Source: Paracoccaceae bacterium (GTDB lineage: Bacteria; Pseudomonadota; Alphaproteobacteria; Rhodobacterales; Rhodobacteraceae). From it: a DNA stretch of 7,814 bases. The notes beneath the pieces are model-generated. The model saw only the letters and a program-made list of their open reading frames with translations. It did not search any database and had not been told where the DNA came from. This document shows positions 6,088 to 7,814 of this stretch, in pieces. Made by a program: the position numbers and the translations under genes. How positions within the stretch are numbered: position 1 is the stretch's first letter; every line of letters begins with the position of its first letter. The stretch is from NCBI GenBank assembly GCA_007131945.1, contig SLPP01000156.1:1-7814 (forward strand), given 5' to 3'.

Positions 6088-6824
6088 GCCGGCGCCACCC
6101 GGCCGGCATGCAGGTGCAGCCGGCCGTCGCAGCGCGCGGCGAGGCGCGGGGAATGGGTGACCAGGAGAAGCGCCGCCCCGGCCTCGCGGCAGGTTTCCAG
6201 CAGCAGGTCGAGCACCGCGTCGCCGGTCGCCTCGTCGAGGTTGCCGGTGGGCTCGTCGGCGAGCACCACGGCCGGGCGGGCGGCGAGGCAGCGGCCGATG
6301 GCGACGCGCTGCTGCTGGCCGCCCGAAAGTTCCTCGGGGTAGCGGGTCGTCAGCGCCGCGAGGCCCAGCCGCTCGGCCAGCGCGGCGAGATGGGCGGGGT
6401 CGTGGCGCCCGGCGAGGCGCGCCTGGAAGGCGAGGTTGCGGGCGACGTCGAGCGAGGGGATCAGGTTGAACTGCTGGAAGACGAGGCCGAGCGTGCCGCG
6501 CCTGAGCGCCGCGCGGTCGGGCTCGGACAGCGCGGCGATGTCGCGCCCGCCGACCAGCACCGCGCCGTCATCGGCGGGCTCCAGCCCGGCGCAGATATGC
6601 AAAAGCGTGCTCTTGCCGCTGCCCGATTCGCCGGTCAGCGCCAGCGAGCTTCCGGAGCGGAGCGCGAAGGAGACGCCGCGCAGCACCTCGACCGGCCCCT
6701 CGCCGGTGCGGAACCGCTTGACCAGGTCGCGGGTCTCGAGCGCCGCTGTCGCCGTGTCGGCATCGGCATCGGCATCGGCGGGCCGGGGCGGTGTGTCGGT
6801 CGGGGGCGGGGACAAGCGGTTCAT
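6084..6824 (-). CDS. ABC transporter ATP-binding protein (LolD/MacB/YbbA type)
   Basis: This 246-aa cytoplasmic ATPase is complete. Walker A is GESGSGKST (65-73), the Q-loop is VFQQFN (115-120), the signature is LSGGQQQRVAIGR (166-178), Walker B plus D-loop is VVLADEPTGNLD (186-197), and the switch histidine is H224 in LLVTHS. DEPTGNLD and the LxFQxFNLIPxL form are typical of the LolD/MacB/FtsE branch, which pairs with FtsX-type permeases. That permease is the next gene, overlapping by four bases (ATGA). The first 30 residues precede the fold and are Pro/Ala/Asp-rich, including four Ala-Asp pairs (16-23) from a tandem repeat. The ATG at 6822-6824 has AGAGG only two to three bases upstream, too close for a normal ribosome binding site. 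It lies in the stop of a short upstream ORF, so it may be translated by coupling. The same frame stays open upstream to a TAG near 6920 without an ATG, GTG or TTG. Other start codons are therefore unlikely, apart from rarer ones. Confidence 0.93.
   Translation of the reverse strand: MNRLSPPPTDTPPRPADADADADTATAALETRDLVKRFRTGEGPVEVLRGVSFALRSGSSLALTGESGSGKSTLLHICAGLEPADDGAVLVGGRDIAALSEPDRAALRRGTLGLVFQQFNLIPSLDVARNLAFQARLAGRHDPAHLAALAERLGLAALTTRYPEELSGGQQQRVAIGRCLAARPAVVLADEPTGNLDEATGDAVLDLLLETCREAGAALLLVTHSPRLAARCDGRLHLHAGRVAPA
6757..6780. repeat. Hexanucleotide tandem repeat (TCGGCA, about four copies)
   Basis: Three perfect copies of TCGGCA are followed by a fourth ending in G. On the minus strand the array encodes consecutive Ala-Asp dipeptides at residues 16-23 of the ABC ATPase. 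Because the unit is six bases, gain or loss of copies would keep the frame and only change linker length. Confidence 0.85.
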
Positions 6825-6907
6825 GCCCTCTTCATCGGCCGGGGCGGCGCGGGGGGAAGGGTCGGACGGCGGCGGGGCCGCGGGCGGGGCTTCGGGCTCT
6901 CGGTCAC
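6821..6907 (-). CDS. Possible 28-codon Pro/Arg-rich leader ORF coupled to the ABC ATPase gene
   Basis: A GTG at 6905-6907 is preceded by a near-ideal Shine-Dalgarno, GGAGG, five to six bases away. It opens a 28-codon frame whose TGA (6821-6823) overlaps the ATPase ATG in the pattern ATGA. The peptide begins MTESPKPRPRPRRRP and ends LPPAPPRPMKRA: ten prolines and a block of arginines. It is in a different frame from the ATPase. The Shine-Dalgarno and stop-start overlap argue for translation and coupling. The low-complexity composition, which high-GC DNA can produce by chance, argues against. A weak -10-like TAGATT (minus strand, about 6916-6921) sits just before the Shine-Dalgarno; if used, transcripts would start within or after it and the ORF would lose its ribosome binding site. 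It could be a leader peptide, a chance ORF, or a sign of a sequencing frameshift in a longer ATPase N-terminus. Confidence 0.3.
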   Translation of the reverse strand: MTESPKPRPRPRRRPTLPPAPPRPMKRA

Positions 6908-6960
6908 TCTGCCCTCCAATCTAGCGTCGGACAAGGCGATGCAAGGGCGTCCGGCGCGGC

Positions 6961-7814
6961 TCATGCGGCGGTGAGCAGGAGCGCGAGCAGCACCGCGCCC
7001 GCGACCAGCAGGCCGCCCGCCAGCGGCCAGCGGCGCAAGACGGCCTCGGGCCGGCGCGAGCGGATCAGCAGGCGCAAGAGGCGCCGGCCGGCGCCGGCGG
7101 GCGGCGCGATCCCCGGCAGGGTCGGGACCGGCAGGGCGGCGCGGCCGGGCAAGAGCGTCAGCAGGTCTCCCGGCGGCTGTGCCGGCGCCGGGCGGCGGCG
7201 CAGGAGCGCGGCCAGCGCGAGGCCGAGAAGGACGGGCCAGAGCGCCTCGAGGATCGGGCCGGGGCGCAGCGGATAGCCGGCGGGGAGCCCGCTCTGCGCG
7301 GACCAGAGCGCCCAGGGCAGGAGCAGCGCGGCAAGCCCGAGCGCGGCGGCGCCGGCGAGAAGCGCCGCCCAGGGCTGCCGATGCGCGGGTTTCTCGTCCT
7401 TCGACAGAAGGTGAAGGAACCAGGCGAGAAGGAGCGCCGTCGTCACGCCGCTGAGCGTCATGGCGAGCGCGGCGGCGGCGCCGAGCCCGTCCTTCGCCGC
7501 GGACTTGACCAGCGCCCCGCCGGTCAGGGGCAGCCCCGCGACCGAGAGCGCGACGAGCGCGGTGAGCGCCAGCGTCAGCCGCCGCTGGCCGCGCCCCGGC
7601 GCGGCCGCCGCGACGCCAACGAGCAGGAAGAGCGCGCCCTTGGCCAGGCCGTGATGCAGCGCTTGGAAGGCGACCGCCTGCCCGGCGCCGATCAGCGCCA
7701 GCATCAGCCCCATCTGGCTGACCGTCGAATAGGCCAGCACCGCCTTGGGGTTGCGCTGCGTCAGCCCCCAGAGCGCCGCGCCGAAGGCGCCGGCGAAGCC
7801 CGCGCCGACGAGGA
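6961..7814 (-). CDS. Proton-conducting membrane transporter, NuoL/MrpD/HyfB superfamily (N-terminal part outside window)
   Basis: The frame is open from the right edge to TGA 6961-6963, giving about 284 residues of the C-terminal part. It starts inside the conserved Proton_antipo_M region. GLTQRNPKAVLAYSTVSQMG matches the superfamily pattern (T/SQxDxKKxLAYSTVSQxG), followed by FQALHHGLAKGALFLLVG (usually HAxFKAxLFLxAG). GLPLTGGALVKSAAKDGLG follows, then further hydrophobic helices. The lysines expected in the proton channel (K in LAKGALFL, and VK before SAAKD) are present. The last 90 residues include an Arg/Pro-rich linker (RRRPAPAQPPG and a second basic patch) and a final hydrophobic helix, and are poorly conserved in this family. 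Members are subunits of complex I, Mrp antiporters, hydrogenase-4-type or DAB-type complexes. With no neighbouring subunit genes visible I cannot say which. The VLAYS valine codon is GTG and is internal, not a start. The gene ends 137 bp before the ABC ATPase start. Confidence 0.85.
   Translation of the reverse strand, partial: LVGAGFAGAFGAALWGLTQRNPKAVLAYSTVSQMGLMLALIGAGQAVAFQALHHGLAKGALFLLVGVAAAAPGRGQRRLTLALTALVALSVAGLPLTGGALVKSAAKDGLGAAAALAMTLSGVTTALLLAWFLHLLSKDEKPAHRQPWAALLAGAAALGLAALLLPWALWSAQSGLPAGYPLRPGPILEALWPVLLGLALAALLRRRPAPAQPPGDLLTLLPGRAALPVPTLPGIAPPAGAGRRLLRLLIRSRRPEAVLRRWPLAGGLLVAGAVLLALLLTAA

Noticed and set aside
3652..6342. An 896-codon open frame on the plus strand antisense to the ABC permease and ATPase
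   Set aside because: It is extremely rich in Arg, Glu, Gln and Gly with no recognisable domain. It is the expected mirror of a GC-ending codon pattern, and the minus strand has clear ABC motifs.
6924..6957. Hairpin downstream of the proton-transporter gene as its terminator
   Set aside because: Only a 5-bp plus 3-bp stem with a mismatch and a 16-nt loop is possible, with no clear T run. The evidence is too weak to annotate.
7179..7454. Arg/Ala-rich plus-strand frames opposite the proton-transporter gene
   Set aside because: Low-complexity antisense shadows of a clearly membrane-protein-coding minus strand.

Overview
The window is about 70% GC or higher. Gene content, codon choice (C or G at nearly every third position) and protein style suggest a high-GC alphaproteobacterium, most likely in the Rhodobacterales. 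This is an inference from composition and gene families, not from a marker gene. All complete genes lie on the minus strand. The only plus-strand gene is the 3' tail of an Arg-rich protein, probably a DEAD-box RNA helicase, at the left edge.

Left half (135-3507): a divalent-metal, mainly magnesium, module reads right to left. It has a recognisable sigma70-type promoter (3479-3507), a structured leader of about 190 nt, mgtE (CBS-gated Mg2+ channel), a terminator-like hairpin, an MgtC/SapB-family membrane protein, and a CDF-family cation transporter whose metal-site residues are unusual. The CDF gene ends inside the 3' end of the convergent helicase-like gene, with a 14-bp tail-to-tail overlap.

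Middle (3279-3687): this 409-bp stretch has no confident protein gene, but it is the regulatory core of the window. It holds the mgtE promoter, several hairpins in the predicted 5' UTR, a possible 31-codon upstream ORF, and a perfect 18-bp palindrome (3577-3594) upstream of the promoter. I could not match the leader to the M-box Mg2+ riboswitch or to the yybP-ykoY Mn2+ riboswitch by eye. It is the best candidate here for an undescribed regulatory element.

Right half (3688-6824): a two-gene ABC system has a LolD/MacB-type ATPase coupled by an ATGA overlap to a large duplicated FtsX-type permease (YbbA-YbbP/AttE-type). It probably handles a lipophilic or envelope substrate. The ATPase has a run of Ala-Asp repeats near its N-terminus, encoded by a hexanucleotide tandem repeat. 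It is preceded by a 28-codon Pro/Arg-rich ORF with a strong Shine-Dalgarno, whose stop overlaps the ATPase start.

Right edge (6961-7814): the C-terminal half of a proton-conducting membrane transporter of the NuoL/MrpD/HyfB superfamily runs off the window. I saw no tRNA, rRNA, insertion sequence, CRISPR array or phage gene. Apart from the leader elements and the atypical CDF transporter, the window looks like ordinary chromosomal sequence.
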